Below the pieces are notes generated by a model. It was not told where the DNA came from and did not search any database. It saw only the letters and a list, made by a program, of their open reading frames with translations. Both the position numbers and the translations under genes were made by a program. A stretch of DNA of 64,000 nt from Coffea arabica (lineage: Eukaryota > Streptophyta > Magnoliopsida > Gentianales > Rubiaceae), in the NCBI RefSeq assembly GCF_036785885.1, contig NC_092323.1:14454501-14518500 (forward strand), given 5' to 3'. Positions 33,246 to 44,396 of this stretch are shown one piece after another. How positions within the stretch are numbered: position 1 is the first letter of the stretch; each line of letters opens with the position of its first letter.

Positions 33246-34139
33246 TTCGTCAAATTTGGGGGAAAATATCAGTATTGTACAAGGATTTTTTTTTTATTTG
33301 GGCTTTCTTCGTTTTCTTCCTGGAGAGCATTACAAAATATATATATATATATATGAACCTTTTTTTTTTTGTTAATGGTTCTTGTCACAACCATGAGTCA
33401 TAGCATGCCTCCAGGACCATCAATGGCTTATAGAAGTACTTACATATTATCCACCAAGGCAACACTCTAATATTTGTAGCAGAACTCGAACACACTCAAC
33501 TTTTTTGCGAATAATTAATCCGCCCTTAATAATTGATCCAATGTATATTTCCACGTAGGAATATAATAGTTGTATGCAAGACAAGCACATATTAGCATGA
33601 GTGAACTTGAAGTAGCTTGAGAGGACAAAGGACTCATAAGTTGAGTTTAGTCAAGTGCAAATCAGCTCCTATAATTTTTATGATACTTAGTATAAAGTTA
33701 TATGTGTTTGGTATAACTGCCAATTTAATTGTATAAGTTGACAAATTCAATTTACCCCTATGTTGTTCTCAAAAGCCAAATCCCTTTTTGGGCAATGTCA
33801 ATAGTACAAAACTGGCCAGAGAAGATGAAACGAGAGATGGACTTCTCAGAACAAACAGAACATTATTCCTTCAACTGTGTGGTGCAGGGGAGGGATTCCC
33901 TTTCAAGTACTAATGCTACCTTTATTCTGTCTTTTTTATACAGCTTGGACCACTGATTAAAAGAGAAAAAAGAAACCATTGTTTACCAGTTGATTCAGCC
34001 CTTGATTACTAACAAAAAGGAATCCCCCTCTCCAAAAGAAATGAAAAAGAAAATCATGATAAGATCGGATAATTGGGCACCCATCTTTTTCAAGAAACAG
34101 CATACATTCCTTAACCAAGCCATTTATGAGCATGGTATC

Positions 34140-34290
34140 GAAATCCGTACAAAACGAAGAAGAAGGTACCGAGAAGGACTGTGCAGCCTTTGGAGGATAG
34201 CAGATTCTCCATTTCTGAGCACTATTGTTCTCTATCACAAAGAAGATGCTTTCTTGATTTTCTCCGCATGACAAATGGATTAAACAACCT
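34140..34290 (-). promoter_or_regulatory. Distal conserved non-coding block, unit 6
   Basis: AATCCGTACAAAACGAAGAA, AAGGTACCGAGAAGG, TAGCAGATTCTCCATTTCTG and GCTTTCTTGATTTTCTCC align with the other four distal blocks. It lies about 1.3-1.4 kb upstream of copy 6. The 113-aa minus-strand frame across it is not conserved in the sister blocks. Confidence 0.55.
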
Positions 34291-34810
34291 GGATCCAACT
34301 ATGTCTTCTTTCCCATCATATCAGATACCCTTTGACATGGAAACTTAGGTTCACTTGGAGTTGGGGTGCATTTACCAAAAAAAAAAACTTTTAAGCAGTA
34401 AAAATACTTTCAGGGTATTCGATAACTAATTTTTCGTAATTTAAGCTGCCCAACTTTTGTTTGTTTGACAAAAAAAAAAAAACTTCTGTTGAAAATATTT
34501 GTGTAACAAGTGTTTCTTTATAATTCACCATAACCCCAAACCCAAACGAGACTTAATGAAGCTAATTATCAGTTCTTGAACTTTTTGAAATAAGGTTATA
34601 AGGGGCCAAGGATGGAGCTTTTATCAAATCCACCTCCACCTTGTTAAAGTATACAAATTTTTTTAAAATTTTGTTATACTACAATTTTGACCTTAGGCAA
34701 TTTGGATGAGTGCAACTCGTGCAATAGAATATTGTGAAGATATTCATTTCCAAATTATCTCAAGCACCAGATTTCACTTTGAAGCCTCGAGCCTGATAAA
34801 ATATAATATT

Positions 34811-34950
34811 AATCACATATATGCTGATAGTATATGTGCTATCATCCATGATAATTTATCTAAATTTGAATTTGAAATCCAATTTTTACATATATTTTAT
34901 GTATCTAACTGTAATATTACATACATTATTGATACATATAAGATTTACTC
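34811..34950. mobile_element. MITE-like inverted repeat (TATACACTG family), copy D, degenerate
   Basis: CTGATAGTATATGTGCTATC on the left, ATTACATACATTATTGATAC on the right, and the GAATTTGAATTTGAAAT core shared with copy C. Confidence 0.4.
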
Positions 34951-35185
34951 AAAAATATAAAGTAGCACATTTGTTCTGTTATTCCTGAGCATCTTAAAAT
35001 TGATCAAATAATTGTTTTCATTTTTTTTCTCTCAAGAACAAAATCCGCATTGTCGAGCCCCAGCATCCAACACTTGACATTCTAACATCAGAAAGTCACG
35101 TCACAGTGCCAACAGCAACTTGCATTCTTATCTTTGAGCGTGCAAATGACAGCAATTCTCCTCGAGTTAGTAGAAGAGAATCAAA

Positions 35186-35356
35186 CCTTGAGAGTTGGCT
35201 CGGGTGGTTTCGGGTAGACTAGTTAGGTCCCGAAATCGTATGTTCGAATCACCTCTCTATCGCTTGTATATCCTTGAGAGGCGGGGTGCACAGGCGTAAG
35301 GAAATTAGTCTGGTAAAATTGGGATACTCCCTGTATTAAAAAAAAAAAAAAAAAAA
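35186..35356 (+). mobile_element. tRNA-derived SINE with 17-bp target duplication
   Basis: The body starts near TTGGCTCGGGTGG (box A-like) and has box B TGTTCGAATC at 35241-35250, ending in an A-tail of about 20. It is bracketed by a perfect duplication of AGTAGAAGAGAATCAAA (35169-35185 and 35357-35373). The empty site survives in sister units as CTAGAAGAGAATCA near 15896 and a similar word near 22949, which confirms insertion after the unit duplicated. Confidence 0.88.
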
Positions 35357-35661
35357 AGTAGAAGAGAATCAAATGATGGTTGGGTACCCTCCGTCAAGAA
35401 ATTAAAGACTGAAATGGTGGAAGAAAAAGGTAACAAAACCTGGGACATAAGATTGTATCTTATATTACAAGCTAGAATACTACAGATAATTTCCACTTTT
35501 GAAGTTTGTTCTGCAAAAAAATTCTCCTTTCATTTCAATGTCTTGCATACTTTGGAAATCTTGGATCCTTTTTTACAATCAATCATCCATAATCAACCAC
35601 GAATTAAAGCTTGTGGAATTTAAGAAGATGCTTGCTTTATTTCGAAGTACATTAAACAATA

Positions 35662-36081
35662 GGAGAAATACCTATTTTCATCCCTAAATTTTGAGTTATG
35701 GACGCATTTCTTCCTCAAATTTTAACCAATTTTATTTTAAACACATTTCTGACATAACACAAATATTTAGTATCTGAACTATCAATTTTTAACCAATTTT
35801 ATCCTCAAATGGGAAACTAATTAGTAATTTGAACGGAAATTAGACACCTGACGAATATGAACCTCTTGACTGAAAAGCCTTGCATGACTTAAAATTAGCA
35901 AAATAGGATGGCTATTTTTACTCTCCCAATTTCAATTTCCATTCAAATTGATCAATTTCTTGTTTGAGGATGAAATTGGCCAAAAATTGATAGTTCAGAT
36001 ACTAAATGTGTTATGCCAGAAAGTTTGAGAACAAAATGTATCCATGACCCAAAGTTTAGGGATGAAAACTGGCATTTTCCC
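35662..36081. mobile_element. Mutator-like MITE, 420 bp
   Basis: Two long inverted arms meet near 35870: GGAGAAATACCTATTTTCAT at left versus GGGAAAATGCCAGTTTTCAT read inward from the right, then CCTAAA.TTTTG.GT and TAGTATCTGAACTATCAATT in both arms. It is flanked by a perfect 10-bp duplication TTAAACAATA (35652-35661, 36082-36091). Duplications of 9-10 bp point to the Mutator superfamily. No coding capacity. Confidence 0.85.
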
Positions 36082-36091
36082 TTAAACAATA

Positions 36092-37240
36092 TGTATTTTG
36101 AAACAATTTATGTATTTTGATATTGGCATTTCCCTAAGTAAATTACAGCAAAAGTTCAAGCATCGCCTAATAGAACATACAACAAATCAAATGAAATTGA
36201 GAAAAATCTCGTAGGAGGAGGGATGGGGTTGTGATCTTTAAAGCAGATCATTTGACCACATGAAGTGGTTTATCTAATGTTTCAACTCCATATGCCCATA
36301 ACCACAGGAAATTAGAAAATTTGGAGCAAAACCAACAGTAATAGCCAATGACATGTAGCACATTCCCGCACCATATTAATTAACATGAAACTAATTAAAT
36401 TTCAAAAGTTTCAGGTAGATAAAATTAACGGTATCAAGATCCAAAAAGGAAAAGAATAATCCATGCACAGTGCTGTGCTATCAAAAGTTTGCCTATAATT
36501 CTCTTTTAAGACATGAAAAACAGAAATTTTCAATCAATCAGCCACTTCTTACATCTCTATAAAACAGACCACTATCCCAAAGTTTTTAAGAATAATAGCT
36601 TCATGATGATGTCAATGAATTTGTTTCCAAAGTTACTCTCTAACATACAAATTTTAAATTTGAATTTAGTATGAAACATGAACAAAGGTGGGAATAACAT
36701 TAAAAAAAAAAAAAAAGGGATTAAAAGTAACTTTGACTATAGTAAAATAACAAACATTTTGAGACCTCCATTTCTCAAAATAGAAAGCATAATATTTTCA
36801 ATGGACGGAGGAAGTAATGATTAACAAGATGAGATGTTTTAGGAAAGACACAAGCAAAGCTACTGAGCACACATCGAGACGGACATGGAAGTGCAGGTAA
36901 GCCACAGAAGAGGACAAACTAGATGATGAAGATCTCCACCAGCAGGCTGCAGCTCATGCATTTACCATCTGTTTACTGAAGCATTTATTCTGAAAACGCA
37001 GATCTTAGAAGTTGCTACAGACCATTCTCAGAAATTTTGTTCCAAGGATCTCAAATTTCATGACAGGCAAGAAATTTAGTTGGATCAGCGAATAGAAACA
37101 ATTGACGGCAGTTCAGGTGAACTTATCCATTCACCTATAAGAGCTTGAAACAAAGATCATCACATTTAAAAACAGAACAGATCAAAAAATTCACGGAACT
37201 ACATGCACAAGACTTGTTGCAGAAAAAGAAGATATATGTA
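36092..37240. other. Intergenic, with a truncated Stowaway-like fragment
   Basis: Bases about 36640-36814 end in ATGGACGGAGGAAG next to TA and resemble the right half of the element at 24774-25042; the left end is missing. Otherwise no gene or repeat is recognised. Confidence 0.5.
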
Positions 37241-37447
37241 TAGAAATCATTAATCATATAAATCTATCAGCAGAGTCGAAATAACTTACTTGAAAAAAAA
37301 AAAAAGAAAGAAGGAAAAAGTAAAGGACAAGCAATGTCATGTCTAGAAATCATTAATCATATAAATCTATCAGCAGAGTCGAAATAACTTACTTGAAAAA
37401 AAAAAAAAAGAAAGAAGGAAAAAGTAAAGGACAAGCAATGTCATGTC
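37241..37447. repeat. Two-copy tandem duplication, period 103 bp
   Basis: 37241-37343 and 37344-37447 are identical except for the length of an A-run. Near identity means a very recent duplication, or an assembly artefact. It lies just downstream of the OTU gene, probably at or beyond its 3' UTR. Confidence 0.9.
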
Positions 37448-37561
37448 TAACATTACAATGTAAAAAGAGAACAAAATTGTTGCTTCAGGCCCAAATTTGA
37501 TACATGTTTTCAGCAACATCGACGTCACAAACAGTACATTTTGACAAAGGATCAGTCATCC

Positions 37562-38867
37562 CTATTGAACGGAAGTTGGAATGACGGAGTTATAATGCTC
37601 ACCAAGCCCAAATGCATGCCTATGGTATGACAGCATAATACTTTTATTGGATAAGCCATTTCCACCTACAAATTTGTACTCATTTCCCATCTCCACATCA
37701 GGGAAGGATCCAGAAAATATCATGATATGTTTCTTCAGGCAATGAGTTAGAGCACCAAGTTCCAACTGTCCTCCCCATGCTGCCGTTGATTCCACTTCTG
37801 TACAATAATTCTCAAACTTCTCTGCAAGGGTATCAGTGGATTCTCCATCTGCCATATTCTCAGAGAGGAAAAAGGGCAGGAATTCAGATGCATGATTCCT
37901 CATATATGATGCCACCATTTGCCGAAGTTCTTGGAAAGTATAAGGAGAGGTACCTCCAGCCTGGAGGGCGAGCTGATCCTCAACAGCTCGGTAAAGACAA
38001 TGCCCATCTGGCTTTATTTCATTAATGACCAATCCAAGTGGCTCAAGTTTCTTTTCTAACCCCTCATTTTCTGCAACTCTCTCACTGACAATGTTACACT
38101 GCTCTTCTCGTATTCTTTGCTCTCTGGCTGCTTCTTGTTGAGCTCTTTTCTCACGCCTCTGAACACTTTTGCTTGGTTTTGATTTCTCAGTTTGATTGGT
38201 GGCTGAAACTCCAGCAATGGCCTTAACCAAATTGTCAAGATCTCCTTTATCTTTCTTGTTGCTGCTGCCATAACCTGCAGAAGCCAGTTCTTCTGCATGT
38301 CTTTCTTTGAGTTTTGCTGATAGATTGGATATCTCTTGCTCCACTTCTTTCTTCTTAGCTTTCTGTTCAGCCTTGCTGCCCTTAGCAGCTGCCTTTTTCA
38401 TTCCCACTTCCTTATTTTGTAATTGGGAGATCTCTTTCCTGCAGTATACATGAATTAAAATGCTTTTATTCACAGTAACCAATTCAAAACACAGTGGTTC
38501 TACTTATCTGTTTCAAAATAGGTTATCAATTACTAAAGCTTTAATATTCTTTTCTTTAATTCAGGAAATTGTTGTAGAAGTTCCCAATGCAAATCCATCC
38601 ACTTTCAAACTATATATCAATGGCAATTAACATAAAACATCTAAGAATGTAGAATTGTTAGAGAGAGATAGAGAGAGAGAAGGGGGAGAGATAACTGAAT
38701 CAACAGTGGTACACCATATTCAAAATTAGAGAACTGATAAAGTCTAGACAAACATTACAGCACCTATGCCTAGAAAGCATCTCCTCAAGGCTTTCTTCCT
38801 TCTTCACAGGCGTGTCTTCTAAAATCTCCTCAGAAGGCTTACCCACCACCTCAGGTCCATCCTCCAT
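37562..38867 (-). CDS. OTU-domain deubiquitinase, OTUD6B / plant OTU5-like
   Basis: Two coding exons: 38867-38764 and 38438-37562. The junction CATAG^GAAAGAG joins a GT at 38763 to an AG at 38439, giving 326 aa. Residues 1-160 are a charged, Lys/Glu-rich coiled-coil ([36 protein letters not shown]), typical of OTUD6-type proteins. The OTU cysteine protease domain spans about 168-322, with the Asp-x-x-Cys box [11 protein letters not shown] (Asp179, Cys182) and catalytic His316 in GEHYNSV. It is expected to cleave ubiquitin chains in cytosol or nucleus; plant relatives have been linked to chromatin and phosphate responses. The ATG at 38867 follows a CAG acceptor exactly, so a non-coding leader exon is likely (see 42980). 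All catalytic residues are present. Confidence 0.92.
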
Positions 38868-41800
38868 CTGCAACTCTGAGATTAAACAGGACAGCAATAT
38901 TGGAATGTCAGGCAAGCATCACATTTCGATGACTATAATTTTGCATTGTGAAATGAAAGAGACATTTGTCACTTGATTATGATGTATCCTTCCTTCATGT
39001 CTTAAATAAGCTAAGGGCAAGGAATGAAATATCACGAAAGATCCAACAAGTAGTAGTAAATGGGTGTAATGGCCCATGTATATACTTCGTTCTTTTCATC
39101 TGGACATGCTCAAATGGCAGTCAGGTTAACAGAGGTCAACGCGCCTTAAATCAAGAATTCTTAAACTTACAAGAACATGCAACTATTGCACATTTAGTTC
39201 ATAGTCTAGACCAGGGGTGTGCAACGAATTCGAAATCGGTAAACCAGAAGTTTGAAATCGGAATTTTTCGAAATTTTGACATGTGAATTGCCGACCGAAT
39301 TCAAATTCGAATTGGCCAATTCCGATTTCGAATTCGATTCCGAATTCAATTCGGAATTCAGAATTCGGAATTTACCGAATTCTTCCGAATTCATCAAATT
39401 CAAAAACCTGTTTTCCAATTTTTTTTTTAATAACTTCTCACAAGTCTGCATCACAATACAGGCAACACCGGCAGTGGCAAGCAGAAATATTAAATGATCA
39501 GTTTCATATTCTGATGACTACGGATTCTACGAAGGCTGGCTGTGCAGATGCATCTTTGGTTAAATTAAATCTAGCAGTTGGTTCAAAATGGAACCAACAC
39601 AATCAAGTTGCTGCAAGGAAATCATCTTGAGAACGGCCAAAAGGTCGATTGAGGAACATGGCCAATCGAACTCCACCCTGAGACCTGGGAAGGCAACAAC
39701 TAACGGTGGCAATAGCAGTCGCAGTAGCAGTAACTTATACAAAGTCCATTTATTACAATACTTATACAACCATTCCAATCCACAAGAATAAAATAGCAGG
39801 CACATATGTTCCAATAAACTGCATTTGGGAAACTGAAATAAGACCAAAACTACCAAAATTGACTAATTTTTAGATCACCTTCTTAAAAGATATTGCTTTT
39901 ATTGAAATTTCGCAACTACTAGAATACTCACAAGCTGTTTGATGAAATGCCTAAGAAAAATAAACTAGAAACACAAATTAATAACAATTATAGCATAGCC
40001 CCTATTAAGTAAAATCACCAGCGTACATCAATTTGTCCTTGAAGATGAAGGCTGATGATGGCTTGAAGATGAAGACTGTCGGGCTGATGATGGCTAGCTT
40101 GATGGCTTGAAGATGAAGGACTAGAGTGAGAGAGAGTGAAGATGAAACCTGAGAAAGTAGGAAAGCTGAAGGCTGAAGGCTCTTAGTTGAGCTCCTTCTC
40201 GACTGAAGACTGGTAGACTGGCGGCGGACTCGGCGGAGGAAGGAAGGTGAGAGTTGTGAGACTGGTAGACTAGCGGGGGAGGAAGGAAGGAAGACCGAAG
40301 ACTGGAGCTTAAGTGCTTAACAGATTAGGTTTTGCTTTTTTGTCCTTTTTGGAGGTTGTTTTGTAACTTTGTTAATTGGTAGATGTATAACGTATTATTG
40401 TTAATTTGTTATTATGTTATATAATATAAATTTTATATTACATATATTGTAAAAAAATATTCTATTATATATATAAATATTATAAAACGAATTCGAAATT
40501 AGTTTTCCGCTTTCGAATTCCGCATTCGAAATTCCAATTCGAAATCGGAACTACCGATTTCAAAAACTATATTATCGAATTTGATCCGATTTCGACTAAT
40601 TCGAAATCGGAAATTCCGATTTGAATTCCGAATTACCGAATTCGAAATTCCGAATTCAATTCGAAATCGGTCGGTAAATCAGAATTTTTCGATTTTGCAC
40701 ACTCCTAGTCTAGACTTAAATTTTGACCTTTACACATTTCAAGGCCATAGACATGCTCAATAGATTAAAAGGTCCCGTTTCACTAAAGACTTTAACTTCA
40801 GTTTTCCAGTTTACGTCCAGTGAGGATAGTCCATATTGTAATCTCAACATCAAAAGATTCAAGGGAAGGAACACCCATCAATAAAGCCATATAATTGGAA
40901 AATGTCACACAATAATATAACCAAAAGTAAAGGCTTGATAACAGAACACCACAAATCTCATTAACCGGATCATGACTTACTGGCATGAAAAGTATTGGGT
41001 GACAACTATCAGCATAGAAAAGTACTAAAGCAGTTCCATTCCTTTTCATTTATTTACTTTCAAGAGAAGAATGTTATACAATTAAAAAAATTTATGCCAT
41101 TTCTCAGTTTTAAGCTCATCTTATTGTGGTCTCAGAGTTTCTAACATAAAACCCTAAGCTTCTTTATGATTTCTGAGTGATAACAAGCCAAAAGTAACTA
41201 AATGTAGATCAGATTAAGTCAAAGCTTGTAAATTTACATACATAAAAATACACATACTTCTGATCCCCTCATTTTCCACTATAATTCCTATAATCTTCTT
41301 CAGTATTTAGCTCGCATTGATTTTAGAACAATTGAGATGTAAGTTTAATTCACCTATAATAAGCACGTCCTTCTTACGACTAAGCATTTTTCTCCATGAA
41401 TCTAACATTCTACGGCATTGACAACACACGTCATGGTTTAGAAGAATGAGAAAGAGATCAAATATTTAGGGCTCCTATCGTCCGCCTTATAAACTGGCTT
41501 TGATTATTTTGATGATCAACAAGTAAGAGAATCAACTACCATAACTTCTTCCATCGCCCCTATTACACTCTCTGCATTTTATTTATGCCCTTGCTTAGTT
41601 CTAATTTCCTGTTTGAATTCAGACACAAGCAGCATCTATTGACTTTATCATCCTAAGCTGCTCTAAGACACTGCACTAGGGGCCTTCTGACCACCTTTCC
41701 TGAGACCAACTGCCAACATAATTGGTGGATCTCTCTGGTCCTGGTGGTGAAACTAAATGACTCACAAGACCAGGTTAAGACAACCTCAAGCAGTGCTTCC

Positions 41801-42979
41801 AGCCAACAACAAACACTACTCAAGACTTCGTTTAAAGTGTTAGCACTTAAATAAACAAGCATCGTTTATTGCTTTGCATTATTAAAGGAACCTAATTGAA
41901 TATGGATAAAACATCCAAAAACCCTAAACTTGAAAACAAAGTGCATAAAAAGTTGCAGCTGAGCTAGCAAAGAAAGGTTTGTCCACTATAAATCAAATGC
42001 AAATAGACTTGAATCAATCTGCACTCTACCGAATGAATGATTTCTTCCATACGTGTTGCCAGTAACAATTCAGCACTACTCTTCCACCGACAAATGTTAT
42101 AAAAGTAAACATTCTTTGCCAACATCCTCACTTCTCAATTAGTCCAAAAAATGACCAGCTATCCTAAATGGGTTTTTAGTAAACCTTGATAAAGCCCTTG
42201 TGAATCATGTAAATTAAGACCTCATATTAACTTAAAAAACAACTCATACTTCACTGGAATACGCCTAATTATTTGTAGCAAATTCTTCAATAATTTCATA
42301 ACCGTCAACTACCCATCTCTTCAATCTCATTATTAGTTTAGTTTCTTTCCAATCTGAAGTGCAAGTGGAGTGCATAAACTGGAACAAAACCAAAATTATT
42401 AACACAAAAATCAAACTTTGACAGCGCCGATTCAATTTCTATTTAATCATCAACTTTTTTCTTTTATTTTGAGCACAAATGTAACTTTATTTGATAAGAG
42501 AACACATCATACACAGAGAGGACAAACCTCAGTAACAAACTGCTGAACAGCCAAAAAACCAAAAAAAAAAAAAAAAAATTACCCCCCCCCCCCCCCGCCC
42601 ACCTAAATTAAGACAAAACACAGTACATAATAGAGGAACTACTCAAAGATATCAAAAGGTAAACTTCATTCAATAGCTAGTCCACAATTCTCACTCATGC
42701 GTTCACCTTATACCCCTCCACGCTACAACCAGGAAAAAAAAAAAGGAAAAGAAAAATTAAACAAGATTCCCAGACTTCCACAGGTATCCAAATTTATAAT
42801 TGTACCCAAGTTGTGGCAAGCATTCAGCTGAATTCAGTAATTAATATGCTTTCTTCATGATAATTCCACGGATAGAAAAGAACAGAAAATTCGATAAATA
42901 TCTAAGACTGTAGAATAAATAAGCCCATGAAAAGAGGCGGGAGGTGAAGAACTGACTAAAAATAAAACAAAATAAAAAC
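38868..42979 (-). other. Probable leader intron of the OTU gene, containing a hAT element
   Basis: Inferred 4.1-kb intron between a GC-rich leader ending CCGCCAG/GTTTTT at 42980/42979 and the TTGCAG acceptor at 38868. It contains the hAT element 39212-40707, C15 homopolymer 42582-42596, and no coding ORF with a recognisable domain between 40716 and 42979. RNA evidence would be needed to be sure. Alternatively the start region lies in an extended first exon. Confidence 0.45.
39212..40707. mobile_element. Non-autonomous hAT element, 1.5 kb
   Basis: Ends CAGGGGTGTGCAA and (inward from the right) TAGGAGTGTGCAAAATCG, flanked by a perfect 8-bp duplication GTCTAGAC (39204-39211, 40708-40715). Dense subterminal repeats of GAATTCGAAATCGG-type words fill about 200 bp at each end. 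The interior (about 40030-40310) is different, GC-richer sequence with repeated GATGAAG/CTGAAG and GGCGGA words and could be captured host DNA. Frames through it (SNSELNSESNSKSE) are translated repeats, not proteins. Confidence 0.88.
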
Positions 42980-43062
42980 CTGGCGGTGGCGGTGGCGGGC
43001 GGCGGCGGCGAAAGAAGAAGAGGGAGGTAGGCAGAGCAGAGGCGGGACAAAGACCACGGCAA
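42980..43062 (-). promoter_or_regulatory. GC-rich probable leader exon / promoter edge of the OTU gene
   Basis: A short island of GGCGGC repeats (CCGCCACCGCCAG on the coding strand) ends in a good 5' splice site. It is followed upstream by an AT-rich drop at 43080, resembling the start of a plant 5' UTR. Assignment to the OTU gene is an inference from strand and position. Confidence 0.45.
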
Positions 43063-43132
43063 TACTAAAAACAGAAGAAACTTTTATGCTGCCATAGGAT
43101 TATATAATATTACGAGTGGAGAGGCCCAAAGT

Positions 43133-43619
43133 GGTCCAAATTGGTGTTTTTAACCCTAAGTTTCTTAAATTGTTCAAGACTAGTCCTAGTAGTTATTTTT
43201 CTAACAAATAATAGAGGTCAAAAATAAATTTTCTAACAAATAATTTTTTAAGTGAAAAATTAATTACTATTTTGGCTGTCCAAGAAACTTTTATCTTCCT
43301 GCGGAGAAAAACCAATTGAGGAAAAAATTTTAAATCCACAATATATATACATATAATTGGTCCAAATTGGTGTTTTTAAACTTAAGTTTTTAAAATTGTT
43401 CAAAGACTTCAAGTATTATAGTCCTACTAGTTATTTTTTAACAAATAATAGAGCTCAAAAAAAATTTTCCTAAAAAATAATTTTTTAAGTGAAAAATTAA
43501 TTACTATTTTGGTTTTCCAAGAAACTTTTATATGGTTTTATCTTCGAGTGGAGAAAAATCAATCGAGAAAAAAACATGAATCCACTATGTATATATATAT
43601 ACACACACACATATATTTG
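43133..43619. repeat. Two-copy tandem duplication, period 226 bp
   Basis: Copy 1 from 43133 and copy 2 from 43359 share GGTCCAAATTGGTGTTTTTA, TTGTTCAA, TAGTTATTTTT, AACAAATAATAGAG, AATTTTTTAAGTGAAAAATT and GAGAAAAA.CAAT. They have diverged moderately. The duplication lies just upstream of the OTU gene and may be part of its promoter region. Confidence 0.8.
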
Positions 43620-44396
43620 ATCCATCTATGGAATAACCATATAATTTTGGTAATTTGTTGTTGTTATTATGGATAGGTGTAGTAAAATTGAATAACTAAA
43701 GGAGAAAGATTTTAATTAGAATAATCTTATTGAAGAAACATGGGCGCAAAAAGGTCAAGCAAGCAAAAGAGATTAGTGATTAGAGCATATGAGGTACACG
43801 ATATCTAATAACACAGAGCTGATGAATCAACCTAAATTATATTCACTGGGTTGGGCTAGAAGTCAGGGGAGAAGGGTCCTCAGAGCCCTATCTTATAATC
43901 ATCTTCCAGTTTTTTCAGTTTTTCATATGACCTCACAAATTTTATTTCATGACTTTATAATTTTCAGTAAGTTCCAAATCTTAACATTGTCTAATTACTC
44001 AGAATATTTTATGGCTAGTTGCCTTTTTTTTTTCTAATCCACTAGACCACTGGTACAATTGCCAAGAAGTTAAAAGGTAATGATATGGTACAGTTTAAGG
44101 AGGAAGATAAGAATTTGACGTAACTGTCCGATACCAAAACATACTTCCAAGTTCCAACATGCATTGAAGGATCTTAGACTTCTTGAATGACAACTTTCAG
44201 TTCATCTGAGAGAAGAAAAAGAACAAATCAACAGGTTTAGGCAAAGCCCTCAGAGTGGCAAATTTTCTTCAGACTCAATGCTGAATCCCTTGTCAGAAAT
44301 GAATTCCTGGTTTGTGACTGATCAAGTGCATTGTTCTCATTCTTAAATCATGTTGATTGTTCTTCTCCACGAAACTGCCATAATTTCATGTTTTGA
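43620..44396. other. Intergenic, between the OTU gene and the VIR3-like gene
   Basis: No gene. It should hold the 3' UTR of the VIR3-like gene on its right side. Confidence 0.5.

Noticed and set aside
33957-34298. 113-aa minus-strand frame over the distal block of unit 6
   Set aside because: The same block in units 2-5 does not keep this frame, so it is not a conserved protein.
37777-38025. 82-aa plus-strand frame within the OTU gene
   Set aside because: Antisense shadow of the OTU catalytic domain.
39206-39630. Overlapping Asn/Ser/Glu-rich frames on both strands
   Set aside because: Translations of the GAATTCGAAAT subterminal repeats of the hAT element, open in several frames at once.
42841-43062. 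73-aa minus-strand frame at the GC-rich island
   Set aside because: The Pro/Ala/Leu-rich translation comes from GGC repeats and runs through a likely splice site; a leader exon is the better reading.
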